Shown here one piece after another: positions 9,022 through 17,234 of a stretch of DNA of 64,000 nt; positions within the stretch are counted from its first letter, which is position 1, and each line of letters begins with the position of its first letter. The notes below the pieces were generated by a model, which did no database searches, was not told where the DNA came from, and saw only the letters and a list, made by a program, of their open reading frames with translations. Source of the DNA: Streptomyces glomeratus (lineage in GTDB: Bacteria; Actinomycetota; Actinomycetes; Streptomycetales; Streptomycetaceae); the NCBI RefSeq assembly GCF_021462825.1, contig NZ_JAKEEB010000030.1:1-64000 (forward strand). Reading direction: 5' to 3'. Both the position numbers and the translations under genes were made by a program.

Positions 9022-9483
9022 GTAAGTCACCGCCCCTGGTGGGTAGTTCCGTAGCCTCTGGCACGCGCGCAGAGGTCACGGTCATTCTCGCCGACAATGA
9101 CGCCCTCGTATGTCGACTTGGCGTCATTGATTGGCGGGTTTCGTATGTGTCCCTTGCCTTCGGCCCGAAGGACCCCCCACGCAGGCGCGGGAAGAAATCG
9201 GAAGGGGCGCACGGCCACTGTGTGTATCACGGCAGGTGATGGCGGGCAATCAAGTCGAAGCGGAACCTGACGTGCGGTTCCGTCGTTAACCCCCCTTGTG
9301 CCGTGCCGAGTCGGTCCGGGCCCCGGGGTGCCGCGTTCGTCCGGTCCGTTCTGTACGGGGGTCACCCGTACGAGCGGAAGGCTATCCCCCTTCGGCGAGC
9401 AGCCGTCGCCGGTGGTGTGCTCCGGCCCGCCGCGTACGGCCGGTCCGTGCCCGTCCGCCTGCCGTGGTCGTCGAACGGGAAAA

Positions 9484-9503
9484 CGTCGTTCATGTGAACG
9501 ACG
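9484..9503. promoter_or_regulatory. Perfect inverted repeat in the gap between the T4SS-like locus and the S1 protease
   Basis: CGTCGTTCA (9484-9492) and TGAACGACG (9495-9503) are perfect 9-bp arms separated by two bases. The 659-base divergent gap (9022-9680) holds no convincing gene. A second imperfectly spaced pair (CGGAACC at 9261-9267, GGTTCCG at 9276-9282) lies closer to the secretion locus. The 9484 palindrome has the size of a dimeric repressor operator and could control either flanking transcription unit. The regulator is unknown. Confidence 0.45.
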
Positions 9504-9680
9504 AACTGGGTCTCGTCGGCCCGCCTGCCGGGTATCGGTTCCAGGGGAAGGCGCGCGGCTGAAGGGGCGACGCCGCTGTGGGCCGGATGCGCGCGCTGAC
9601 CTGCGGCGATGGATCCTCATAGGTTAATTTCGGGCTGCTCACAGGGCTTTTCTCACCTTCATGGGTCAGAGTGGAAGGCG

Positions 9681-10436
9681 ATGACACGCATCACACGCCC
9701 CCCTGGCAACCGCCGGCACGCGTTCCTCGGTGCTCTCGTGCTGCTGGCCGTCACGGCCTCTTCCGTGGCCGCCGCCGACGGCGGTCCCGGACCGCTGGGC
9801 GTGACCACGGAGGCCGGGATCGACACGGCCAGTGCCCGGGTCGGCGCGCTCTTCGGTCCGGGCGGCGCCCTGGAGGGCGGGCACTTCTGCACCGCCTCCG
9901 TGGTGCACAGCAAGGCCCACAACGTGATCGTGACCGCCGCGCACTGTCTGGGCGGCGGCACCGTCTGGTTCGCCCCCGGCTACCGGGACGGCAAGGCTCC
10001 GTACGGCGTCTGGAAGGTCACCAGGACCTACCTGGGCGACGGCTGGACCGGTGACGAGGACGAGGACAGCGACGTCGCCTTCGCCGCCGTCGAGACGGTC
10101 GGCGGTGCCGACATCGAGGACCTCGTCGGCGGCAACCGGTTCGTCACGGGGCGGGAGACCGGCGCCACCGCCGTCACCGTCACCGGATACCCCAACTCCC
10201 GGGAAACCCCCATACGCTGCGTCAACAAGCCGACCGCCCACAGTGCCACCCAGCAGCGCATCGACTGCCCCGACTTCAGCAGCGGCACGAGCGGCAGCCC
10301 CTGGGTGGACGGCGACGGCGAGGTCGTCGGCGTGCTCGGCGGCCACGAACAAGGCGGCTCCACCGCCGACGTCTCCTACAGCGTCGTCCTGAAGGATGAG
10401 GCCGCGGACCTGTACCGGACCGCATCGGGCGAGTGA
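9681..10436 (+). CDS. Secreted S1-family (trypsin-like) serine protease
   Basis: A 251-aa precursor with a signal peptide of about 32 residues (cleavage near SVAAADGG). The catalytic triad is visible: His88 in VTAAHC, Asp131 in EDSDVAFAAV, Ser204 in SSGTSGSPW. Cysteine pairs 70/89 and 180/196 match the disulfide pattern of streptomycete extracellular proteases. The GTSGSP variant instead of GDSGGP is typical of glutamyl-endopeptidase-like or V8-like members, so specificity may not be tryptic. ATG 9681 is chosen because GGAAGG precedes it and it gives a clean signal peptide; spacing is short. A terminator-like U-run is absent downstream. Confidence 0.87.
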   Translation: MTRITRPPGNRRHAFLGALVLLAVTASSVAAADGGPGPLGVTTEAGIDTASARVGALFGPGGALEGGHFCTASVVHSKAHNVIVTAAHCLGGGTVWFAPGYRDGKAPYGVWKVTRTYLGDGWTGDEDEDSDVAFAAVETVGGADIEDLVGGNRFVTGRETGATAVTVTGYPNSRETPIRCVNKPTAHSATQQRIDCPDFSSGTSGSPWVDGDGEVVGVLGGHEQGGSTADVSYSVVLKDEAADLYRTASGE

Positions 10437-10632
10437 CCCGGGCCCCTGGGCCTCCGGCGCGTTGGCCGGGCTGGCGTAGGGGCCCGCTGCACGGCATGCC
10501 GTCACCGGCCCCCGCGGTTGGCCGAACTGGTGCGCCGGTGGTGGCCGGACCAGCTCTTCTCCTCTTCCCCCTCGGCCCGGCGCCCCTACACTGACGCTCG
10601 GCGGACTCCCGGGCGCTGAGGGGCGGTTGACG

Positions 10633-11634
10633 GTGCGTAAGGCGTGGATCTGGGCGACCGTTGCCGTCGGTGCCGCGCTGAGCCTCGTGATGCTGCTCGT
10701 CGCCGGGGTCTATGTGGTGGCCGGAAACCTGGCGAACGGCCTCGGGCGGGGGCCCGTCGGGCTCGCCAAGAACGCCGTGCCCGCCGCGTACGCGTCGCTC
10801 GTGCAGAGGTGGGGCAACATGTGCGGCGCGATCAACCCCGCGCTGCTCGCCGCCCAGCTGTACCAGGAGAGCGGCTTCAGCCCGAACGCCAAGAGCCCCG
10901 CGAAGGCCGAGGGGATCGCCCAGTTCATCCCCGGTACCTGGGCCATCCACGGCATGGACGGCAACGGCGACGGACGGGCCGACGTCTGGGACCCGCGTGA
11001 CGCGATCCCGTCGGCCGCCTCGTACGACTGCAAGCTCGCCTCGTATGTGAAGGACGCACCCGGAAACCCGACGGAGAACATGCTCGCCGCGTACAACGCG
11101 GGGGCGTACGCGGTCATCAAGTACGGGGGCGTGCCGCCGTACAAGGAGACCCAGAACTATGTGAAGACCATCACCACCCTGGCGAAGAGCTTCGCCGCGC
11201 CCGTCCGGCGGGTCGACCCGTCCAAGCAGGCCGCCGGCGCCATCTACTTCGCGCAGAAGAAGCTCGGCACCCCGTACCTGTGGGGTGGCGACGGCACCGC
11301 CGAACAGGGCGGGCGCTTCGACTGCTCCGGGCTGACCAAGGCCGCGTACGAGAGCGTGGGCATCACGCTGCCGCGCGTCGCCAACGACCAGTACAACGCC
11401 GGGCCTCACCCGAAGAGGGCCGAACTCCTCCCGGGGGACCTGGTGTTCTTCTCCGACGACCTGACCGATTCCCGCGCCATCCGGCACGTCGGCATCTATG
11501 TCGGCGGCGGCTATATGATCGACGCGCCCAGGACCGGCGCGGTGATCCGTTTCGACCCGATCGACACCCCTGACTACTTCGGGGCGACGCGTGTCACCGA
11601 AGATGGCGCGAAAGCGCTGCCCACGCCGGTGTGA
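10633..11634 (+). CDS. Membrane-anchored bifunctional lytic transglycosylase / NlpC-P60 endopeptidase (VirB1-like)
   Basis: A 333-aa protein: an N-terminal membrane anchor or signal (residues ~8-30), a lytic transglycosylase domain and a C-terminal NlpC/P60 domain. The SLT domain shows the catalytic glutamate in QESGFSPNAKSP plus GIAQFIPGTW and NMLAAYNAGAYAV. The NlpC/P60 domain shows the catalytic cysteine in RFDCSGLTKAA and histidine in RHVGIYVGGG. It would cleave both glycan and peptide bonds of peptidoglycan outside the membrane. The SLT plus NlpC/P60 combination is the usual VirB1-like wall hydrolase of Gram-positive conjugation systems and lies beside such a locus here. GTG 10633 is preferred over TTG 10627 because GAGGGG is eight bases upstream. 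Confidence 0.88.
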   Translation: MRKAWIWATVAVGAALSLVMLLVAGVYVVAGNLANGLGRGPVGLAKNAVPAAYASLVQRWGNMCGAINPALLAAQLYQESGFSPNAKSPAKAEGIAQFIPGTWAIHGMDGNGDGRADVWDPRDAIPSAASYDCKLASYVKDAPGNPTENMLAAYNAGAYAVIKYGGVPPYKETQNYVKTITTLAKSFAAPVRRVDPSKQAAGAIYFAQKKLGTPYLWGGDGTAEQGGRFDCSGLTKAAYESVGITLPRVANDQYNAGPHPKRAELLPGDLVFFSDDLTDSRAIRHVGIYVGGGYMIDAPRTGAVIRFDPIDTPDYFGATRVTEDGAKALPTPV

Positions 11635-11921
11635 ACCGGGATGTGAAGGGCATGTGCGCAGGCACGCGGCGGCCGGAACTCTCCGTTACCGTCACCCCCC
11701 TGAGCTGCGAAGACGAGTCTCTCTTCGATAACGTCTGCGTGATCATTGTGTGGAGTGCGGAACGCTGACAGCAGGGCTGTGCGTTAGTTCTGACGTAGAG
11801 CGTTGACGTACGGCAGCCGGCTTGACGTGGAGCGGATCTACGACCACGGGGGTGGAGGAACGGCGCGCGCTGCGGCGCGTCCGGGCAAGCAACGCGACAG
11901 ACGACGAAGGGGCCGCGCACG

Positions 11922-12620
11922 ATGGCTGCACTCGCCGAATCCGGGTCGAACCCCGACGTCGATCTGCTGTACGACATCAATGGCCTGGCCAAGGATGCGC
12001 CGCACTGGTTCGACCGCGTCATGGAGTTCGTCGGTGAGTACGGGCTGCTGCTCGCCATGGTCCTGCTCGTCCTGTGGTGCTGGTGGAACGTGCGCAGGCG
12101 GGGAGGTGCCGATGCGGCGTCCTCCGTCGCCGCGCTGGTCTGGGCTCCGCTCGCCGCCGGTCTCGCGGTTCTCGTGAACGTGCCGATCCGGGGCTTCGTG
12201 GAGCGTCCCCGGCCGTTCGTCGATCACCAGGGACTCGAGGTCCTCGTCACCGGCAAGACGGGCTACTCCTTCGTCAGCGACCACGCCACGCTCACGATGG
12301 CGGCGGCGGTCGCCCTGTTCGTCGCGAACCGGAAATTCGGGCTCATCGGCCTGGGACTCGCGCTGCTCGAAGGTTTCTGCCGGGTCTACATGGGGGTGCA
12401 CTACCCGACGGACGTCGTCGGGGGCTTCGCCCTCGGTACGGCCGTCGCCCTGCTGCTCTCCCCGCTCGCCATGGCGCTGCTCACCCCGCTCATGAAGGCG
12501 ATCGAACGCTCCCCGCGCGCCGGACGGCTGGTCCGGGCCGGCGGCGCGCGCGCCGCGCGGACCGTGGTCCCCGAGGCGCGCTCGGACCAGACGGCGGAGG
12601 AAAGGGACCTGGCGGCGTAA
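11922..12620 (+). CDS. PAP2-family membrane phosphatase
   Basis: A 232-aa integral membrane protein with about five helices. The PAP2 signature is present in three pieces: an RxxxxRPRP-type motif (RGFVERPRP), a central SFVSDHATLTMA in place of the usual PSGH, and a C-terminal RVYMGVHYPTDV (R-x5-H-x3-D). The family dephosphorylates lipid pyrophosphates or phosphatidic acid at the outer membrane face, for example undecaprenyl pyrophosphate. The divergent middle motif keeps the histidine. Start ATG 11922 gives a short soluble N-terminus before the first helix. About 290 bases of non-coding sequence precede the gene. Confidence 0.85.
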   Translation: MAALAESGSNPDVDLLYDINGLAKDAPHWFDRVMEFVGEYGLLLAMVLLVLWCWWNVRRRGGADAASSVAALVWAPLAAGLAVLVNVPIRGFVERPRPFVDHQGLEVLVTGKTGYSFVSDHATLTMAAAVALFVANRKFGLIGLGLALLEGFCRVYMGVHYPTDVVGGFALGTAVALLLSPLAMALLTPLMKAIERSPRAGRLVRAGGARAARTVVPEARSDQTAEERDLAA

Positions 12621-12655
12621 CGCCGGTTCGCCGCGGGTTGTCCCGCGCCTGTGGG

Positions 12656-12699
12656 GGCCGCCACGGGGCCGCGCTCGGCGGGGCGGCCCCGTGGCGGCC
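12656..12699. terminator. Strong bidirectional hairpin between convergent genes
   Basis: A perfect 17-bp stem (12656-12672 with 12683-12699) with a 10-base loop sits exactly between the PAP2 stop (12620) and the oxidase stop (12709). It has no U-tract, as is common for streptomycete terminators, and could end transcription from both sides. Confidence 0.8.
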
Positions 12700-12708
12700 G
12701 GGCGTTCG

Positions 12709-14271
12709 CTACAGCGCCTGCGGGAACGTGAAGAACCCATTCGGGTCGTACTGGTGCTTCAGCTGCGTGAGGCGGGTGGCGGCGTCCCCGTAGTACGCCT
12801 TCCGCCAGTTCGTCAGGGTCGGGTCCGTGTAGTTCTGGTAAGCGGCCCCGGACGCGTAACCGCGCATCGACCCGTGTGCGGACGTCAGCCAGGACTGGGC
12901 CGTCGCACCGGAGGTGCCCGCGCGCCAGCTCGCGATGTACTGCGCCAGCATGCGGGAGCGGCGGTGGACGAACGCCGTGGCCGTCGGCGAGACCCGGTTG
13001 ACCGCACCGCCGAGGGCGGTGAACGCGACGCTGCCCGCGCCGCCCCGGACCTGCGTCATCTGCCGAAGGATGGTCTGGATGCCGGCCGCCGGGATCGAAC
13101 GGTCGAAGAAGTCCGAGCGTGCCGCGTACGTCTCACGGCCGAGGGCGCCCTGCGCGGCCCGGCCCGGGGTCGAGCCCGGCAGATGGCACTGGGCGTCGGA
13201 GGAGAAGGAGGAGCAGCCCGCGTACACCTCCATCGCGGCCTCGTACGACCTCCGCCGCAGCGAGACGGTGCGCGCCGGGGCCCCGACCTTCGCGGCCAGG
13301 CGGTCGACCGCGTTCTGCAGTTCGCCGTAGGTGCCCAGCGAGAACGCCGAGACCGAGACGGTGGGCGTGCCGCCGGCCGCGCTCTCCAGGTGGCAGGAGG
13401 ACCAGATCTCGTCGGGCTGGCCGGGGCCCCACTCCTGCCAGGCGCTGAGGACGGCGGCGGCCTTGGCCCAGGGCCAGCTCAGGTACGCCGACACCGCCTG
13501 GGGCGCCGGGTGCGTTGTGAACCGCAGTTCGGTGACGACGCCGAAGTTGCCGTTGCCCGCGCCGCGCAGGGCCCAGAAGAGGTCCTTGTTCTCGGTGGCG
13601 TTCGCGACCAGCTGCTTGCCGTCCGCCGTGATCAGGGTCGCCTGGGTGAGGCTGTCGCAGGTCAGTCCGTACGCCCGGGAGACCACGCCATGGCCGCCGC
13701 CCAGGGTGAGCCCGGAGACGCCGACGGTGGGGCAGGAGCCGGCGGGTATGGTCACGCCCTTCGCGGTGAGCGCCCGGTAGACGTCGATCAGCTTGGAGCC
13801 CGCGCCGACCACGGCCTCGTTGCCGCTCGCCCGGATCTTGTTGAGCTTCGACACGTCGACGATCAGCCGGCCGTCGCCCGAGGACCAGCCGGCGTAGGAG
13901 TGCCCGCCGTTGCGTATCGAGACCTTGACGTGATGGGCCCGGGCGTACGCCATGACGGTGCGGATGTCGTCGGCATGCGCCACATACGCCACCGCCGCGG
14001 GCTTCAGGGAGTCGAAGCGGGTGTTGTAGAGCTGGTGGGCCGTCGGCCAGGCGTGGTCGCCGGGGCGGACCAGGGTGCCCGCCAGGTCCTTGGCCAGAGC
14101 CGTCCAGTCGGCGGCGGCGCGGGTGCCGGTGGTGGCCGTACGCATCGACGTGTCCGCGGCGCTCGCCGGGTTCGCGGCGGCGGCGGAGCCGCTGGTGCCG
14201 CCGGTGCACGCGGTGGTGACCGCCGTCGCGAGTGCGGCGGTGGTTCCGCCGATGAACGTACGCCGTTGCAT
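12709..14271 (-). CDS. Tat-exported FAD-linked oxidase (BBE/berberine bridge enzyme-like) lipoprotein
   Basis: A 520-aa precursor. The N-terminus MQRRTFIGG...TTACTGG combines a twin-arginine motif with a lipobox, so the mature protein is probably a Tat-exported lipoprotein. The PCMH-type FAD domain shows RNGGHSYAGWSS, whose histidine normally binds FAD, and SCPTVGVSGLTLGGGHG, whose cysteine is the second attachment site. Both are present, so a bicovalent flavin is likely. The C-terminal BBE motif NYTDPTL...YYGD...LKHQYDPNGFF is intact. Such enzymes oxidise sugars or secondary metabolites; the substrate is unknown. GGGAGG five bases before ATG 14271 fixes the start. Confidence 0.9.
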   Translation of the reverse strand: MQRRTFIGGTTAALATAVTTACTGGTSGSAAAANPASAADTSMRTATTGTRAAADWTALAKDLAGTLVRPGDHAWPTAHQLYNTRFDSLKPAAVAYVAHADDIRTVMAYARAHHVKVSIRNGGHSYAGWSSGDGRLIVDVSKLNKIRASGNEAVVGAGSKLIDVYRALTAKGVTIPAGSCPTVGVSGLTLGGGHGVVSRAYGLTCDSLTQATLITADGKQLVANATENKDLFWALRGAGNGNFGVVTELRFTTHPAPQAVSAYLSWPWAKAAAVLSAWQEWGPGQPDEIWSSCHLESAAGGTPTVSVSAFSLGTYGELQNAVDRLAAKVGAPARTVSLRRRSYEAAMEVYAGCSSFSSDAQCHLPGSTPGRAAQGALGRETYAARSDFFDRSIPAAGIQTILRQMTQVRGGAGSVAFTALGGAVNRVSPTATAFVHRRSRMLAQYIASWRAGTSGATAQSWLTSAHGSMRGYASGAAYQNYTDPTLTNWRKAYYGDAATRLTQLKHQYDPNGFFTFPQAL

Positions 14272-14733
14272 GTGGGCCTCCCTTGGCTTCCGTGGAACGA
14301 GACGGGCCGGGAGGGCGGCGGGTTGCACAGGGAAAGGCCACAGAATCGCTACAGAGGGGGGCAGTTGCGCCCGGTTGCGGCTCGATGTGGTGGATGTGTC
14401 CGCATATGGCGCGACCGGGCGGCCTTCTCAGCCGGTGGCATGCCCCTCGGCGTCCGACCTCGCCAGGCTGCGGGCTCGGCGGGCCGGCCCTCGCCAGCCG
14501 CAGATGCACCGGGCCACACAGAACCGCCCCTGTTCGACCGTCGTCGTGCGGTGCTCTGCGGGGCCGGTAGGTAGATCCTGCTGTTCCACTCCGACAAGGT
14601 TACCCAAGTCGCGTGTGCCGGCGGCCAGGGCAAGTGGGCTGCCCGGCAAGGCGCGTGACGGGTCTCCCTACTGGTCGTTAACCGAAACGACAGGAGGGAC
14701 ACCGGGACGGGACCGGCTGGGGGTAGGCGGACG

Positions 14734-15576
14734 ATGGTGGTGCGGCAGCACGGTCGGGTCGGTGCGGCGGTCGTCGCGACGCTGGGACTGCTGGTCTGCG
14801 GCACCTCGGCCACCGGATGCGCGGGCGGCGGGGCCGTCGCCGACGACGCGCCCTCCGGCACGGACGCGGTCAAGGCGATGCACGGGGCGGCCGCGGCCCT
14901 GGTGCGGGCGGGCAGTTCCCGAACGCGGACATCGATGGAGATGGCCACCGGCGGGACCCGGGTCACCATCCGCGGAGAGGGCGTCTACGACTTCCGTGCC
15001 CGGCTCGGCCGGCTGACGGTCCTGCTGCCCCGGGACCCCGCGGGCACCGAGGAGCACCGCCCGATCACCGAACTGCTCGCCCCGGGCGCCCTGTTCATGA
15101 AGAACCGGGGCGCGGGGGTGCCCGCCGACAAGTGGGTGCGGGTCGACACGGCCACGCTCTCCGACGGCAACCTCGTCACCGGCGGCGCCACAGACCCATA
15201 CGCCGCGGCCCAGTTGCTGCACGGGGCCCGCAGTGCGCGGTACGTGGGGAGGGCCGAGGTCGCGGGGATCCCCGTGCGGCACTACCGGGGGGTGGCCGAC
15301 ATCGGGCTCGCGGCAGGAAGCGTTCCGGCCGCGGACAGGGAGCCGTTCCGGGCGGCGGCGAAAGGGTTCGCCACGGTCGAGGTGCCGTTCGACGCCTACC
15401 TCGACGACCAGGGGCGGCTGCGGAAGGTGCGCCACCGGTTCAGTTTCGTCAACGGCCGGCAGAAGACGACGGTCGCGGTGGCCTCCACGACGCTGCTGTA
15501 CGGCTTCGGGGCCCCCGTCGACGTACGGCTGCCGGCGGCCGGGGACATCTTCGCCGGGAAGATCGCCGAGCAGTGA
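14734..15576 (+). CDS. Putative secreted lipoprotein, LolA/LprG-like fold
   Basis: A 280-aa precursor with a type II signal peptide: hydrophobic stretch, then lipobox SATGC (Cys at about residue 29). The mature part is strand-rich (METATGG-like, VTIRGEGVYDF, LTVLLPRD) and ends in a helix-poor YGFGAPVDVRLPA motif, as in Streptomyces and mycobacterial LppX/LprG/LolA-like lipoproteins. I infer lipid or hydrophobic ligand binding at the outer membrane face, not enzymatic activity. It is divergent from the flavin oxidase with a 462-base gap (14272-14733) in which I see no further gene. Confidence 0.75.
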   Translation: MVVRQHGRVGAAVVATLGLLVCGTSATGCAGGGAVADDAPSGTDAVKAMHGAAAALVRAGSSRTRTSMEMATGGTRVTIRGEGVYDFRARLGRLTVLLPRDPAGTEEHRPITELLAPGALFMKNRGAGVPADKWVRVDTATLSDGNLVTGGATDPYAAAQLLHGARSARYVGRAEVAGIPVRHYRGVADIGLAAGSVPAADREPFRAAAKGFATVEVPFDAYLDDQGRLRKVRHRFSFVNGRQKTTVAVASTTLLYGFGAPVDVRLPAAGDIFAGKIAEQ

Positions 15577-15722
15577 GGGGGCCGTGAGGGGCCCGGGGAT
15601 CGCCGGGGGGGCGGAGAGGCCGGAACTGGCGCGGCTGAGGGGCCGGAAATGGTCCGTCCGTGCCATGCGCGGCCTGTAGGCCGCTGCCTACCCTAGGAAG
15701 TCGGTGACGGCAGAAAGAGGTG

Positions 15723-15899
15723 ATGCACGTGGCTCCGGTCGGCGGTACGGCAGTTCAGGACCACGTGGCCCTCGCCGAGATCGAGCTGTGCGGTGACCTG
15801 ATCATCGCGGCGTCGGCCGCACACGAGGACCGGCTCAGTCTTGAGAGCATCGACGAGGTGCTGAAGGTGGCCGAGGAGCGGGACGCGACCGGCGAGTGA
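15723..15899 (+). CDS. Conserved small protein upstream of csoR
   Basis: A 58-aa open frame starting at ATG 15723 and ending at TGA 15897-15899, preceded by the good ribosome site AGAAAGAGGTG. The protein is acidic and mostly helical: residues 15-34 (HVALAEIELCGDLIIAASAA) and 37-53 (RLSLESIDEVLKVAEE) look like two amphipathic helices. A TACCCT -10-like box at 15689-15694 could serve it. Function is unknown. It converges on csoR with 45 bases between stop codons. The ribosome site, codon usage and compact fold support a real gene. Confidence 0.75.
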   Translation: MHVAPVGGTAVQDHVALAEIELCGDLIIAASAAHEDRLSLESIDEVLKVAEERDATGE

Positions 15900-15944
15900 G
15901 CCGTGATCCGCGCGCGGCGGCGGACGCTCCCTTCCCTCGGGGCA

Positions 15945-16301
15945 TCAGGTGCGCAGCAGTCGGCCGATCGCCTTCGTGGCCTCCTCGACCTTCGCGTCGA
16001 TCTCCGCGCCGCCCTTGAGTGCGGCGTCCGCGACGCAGTGGCGCAGATGCTCCTCCAGGAGCTGGAGCGCGAAGGACTGCAGGGCCTTCGTCGAGGCGGA
16101 GACCTGGGTGAGTATGTCGATGCAGTACACGTCCTCGTCGACCATGCGCTGCAGACCCCGGATCTGGCCCTCGATGCGGCGCAGCCGCTTGAGGTGCTCG
16201 TCCTTCTGCTTGTGGTAGCCGTGGACGCCCCGGTCATGGTCGGTCACCGCGGCCCCGGCGCCCTCGGAGGGCACCGCCGCGCCGGCCTCGGTGGTCGTCA
16301 T
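15945..16301 (-). CDS. csoR: Copper-sensing transcriptional repressor CsoR
   Basis: A 118-aa all-helical DUF156/CsoR protein. The Cu(I) ligands are in register with the characterised streptomycete protein: Cys60 (DEDVYCIDILTQ), His85 and Cys89 (EEHLRHCV), spaced 25 and 4 residues apart. The N-terminal RLRRIEGQIRGLQRM helix carries the conserved basic residues for DNA contact. Copper binding releases the operator and derepresses copper efflux genes. ATG 16301 has AGGAGG upstream. A matching operator lies about 90 bases upstream, indicating autoregulation. Confidence 0.94.
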   Translation of the reverse strand: MTTTEAGAAVPSEGAGAAVTDHDRGVHGYHKQKDEHLKRLRRIEGQIRGLQRMVDEDVYCIDILTQVSASTKALQSFALQLLEEHLRHCVADAALKGGAEIDAKVEEATKAIGRLLRT

Positions 16302-16387
16302 CGCGTCCTCCTGTCGACAGCCGCCGGGGGATCCGGAACCGGACAGGCGACCCGCTGTGGCGGATTCTGCGCTCCGGCGGCGCGGAC

Positions 16388-16408
16388 ATATACCCCTGGC
16401 GGGTATAT
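16388..16408. promoter_or_regulatory. Probable CsoR operator
   Basis: A near-perfect inverted repeat, ATATACCC (16388-16395) and GGGTATAT (16401-16408) around CTGGC, matches the TACCC...GGGTA type recognised by actinobacterial CsoR. It lies in the csoR promoter region, upstream of ATG 16301 on the minus strand, and is strikingly AT-rich for the neighbourhood. Confidence 0.85.
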
Positions 16409-16453
16409 GGTAACGGACTTTGCTGGGTATAGGGCCCTTGGCCAGAGCCTTGG

Positions 16454-16497
16454 CCGCCCCCGTACCGCCCCCGTACCGCCCCCGTACCGCCCCCGTG
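16454..16497 (+). repeat. Four tandem 11-bp repeats upstream of the Pit phosphate transport genes
   Basis: CCGCCCCCGTA is repeated at 16454, 16465, 16476 and, with one change, 16487. The array ends 110 bases before the DUF47/Pit operon start codon. An 11-bp period places successive copies on the same DNA face. Streptomycete PHO boxes are also built of 11-bp direct units, but the sequence here is far from the GTTCACC consensus, so a regulatory role is only a possibility. Confidence 0.8.
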
Positions 16498-16606
16498 CTG
16501 ACCACCGTGTCCGATGGGCGACACTGGAGGACGGCCCCTTAGCCATTGGCCGGATGATGCGCCTAGCATCACCCTGACCGAAACCGAAGCATCCCGAGGA
16601 TCCCAC

Positions 16607-17227
16607 GTGCGCTTTCGTCTGACCCCCAGGGAGACGAGCTTCTACGACATGTTCGCCGCGTCCGCGGACAACATCGTCACAGGCTCGAAACTCCTGATGG
16701 AACTGCTCGGGGCGGACTCCTCCGCTCGGGCCGAGATCGCAGAGCGTATGCGGGCCGCGGAACACGCCGGTGACGACGCCACGCACGCGATCTTCCACCA
16801 GCTGAACTCCTCGTTCATCACGCCGTTCGACCGCGAGGACATCTACTCCCTGGCGTCCTCCCTCGACGACATCATGGACTTCATGGAGGAGGCCGTCGAC
16901 CTGGTCGTCCTCTACAACGTCGAGGAGCTGCCCAAGGGGGTCGAGCAGCAGATCGAGGTGCTGGCACGGGCGGCCGAGCTGACGGCCGAGGCGATGCCGC
17001 ACCTGCGCACGCTGGAGAACCTCACCGAGTACTGGATCGAGGTGAACCGTCTGGAGAACCAGGCGGACCAGATCCACCGCAAATTGCTCGCCCATCTGTT
17101 CAACGGCAAGTACGACGCGATCGAGGTCCTCAAGCTGAAGCAGATCGTGGACGTACTGGAGGAAGCGGCGGACGCGTTCGAACACGTGGCCAACACCGTG
17201 GAGACCATCGCGGTCAAGGAGTCCTGA
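16607..17227 (+). CDS. DUF47/PhoU-like accessory protein of the Pit phosphate transporter
   Basis: A 206-aa cytoplasmic, all-helical protein of the DUF47 (PhoU_div) family. Typical acidic metal-binding motifs are visible: FDREDIYSLASSLDDIMDF near residues 73-91 and VNRLENQADQIHRKLL near 146-161. Its partner Pit follows after seven bases, the usual arrangement, and DUF47 proteins modulate such low-affinity phosphate transporters. GTG 16607 is preceded by CGAGGA at good spacing and gives the typical MRFRLTPRE N-terminus; longer in-frame starts are less likely. Confidence 0.92.
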   Translation: MRFRLTPRETSFYDMFAASADNIVTGSKLLMELLGADSSARAEIAERMRAAEHAGDDATHAIFHQLNSSFITPFDREDIYSLASSLDDIMDFMEEAVDLVVLYNVEELPKGVEQQIEVLARAAELTAEAMPHLRTLENLTEYWIEVNRLENQADQIHRKLLAHLFNGKYDAIEVLKLKQIVDVLEEAADAFEHVANTVETIAVKES

Positions 17228-17234
17228 GGCGTCC

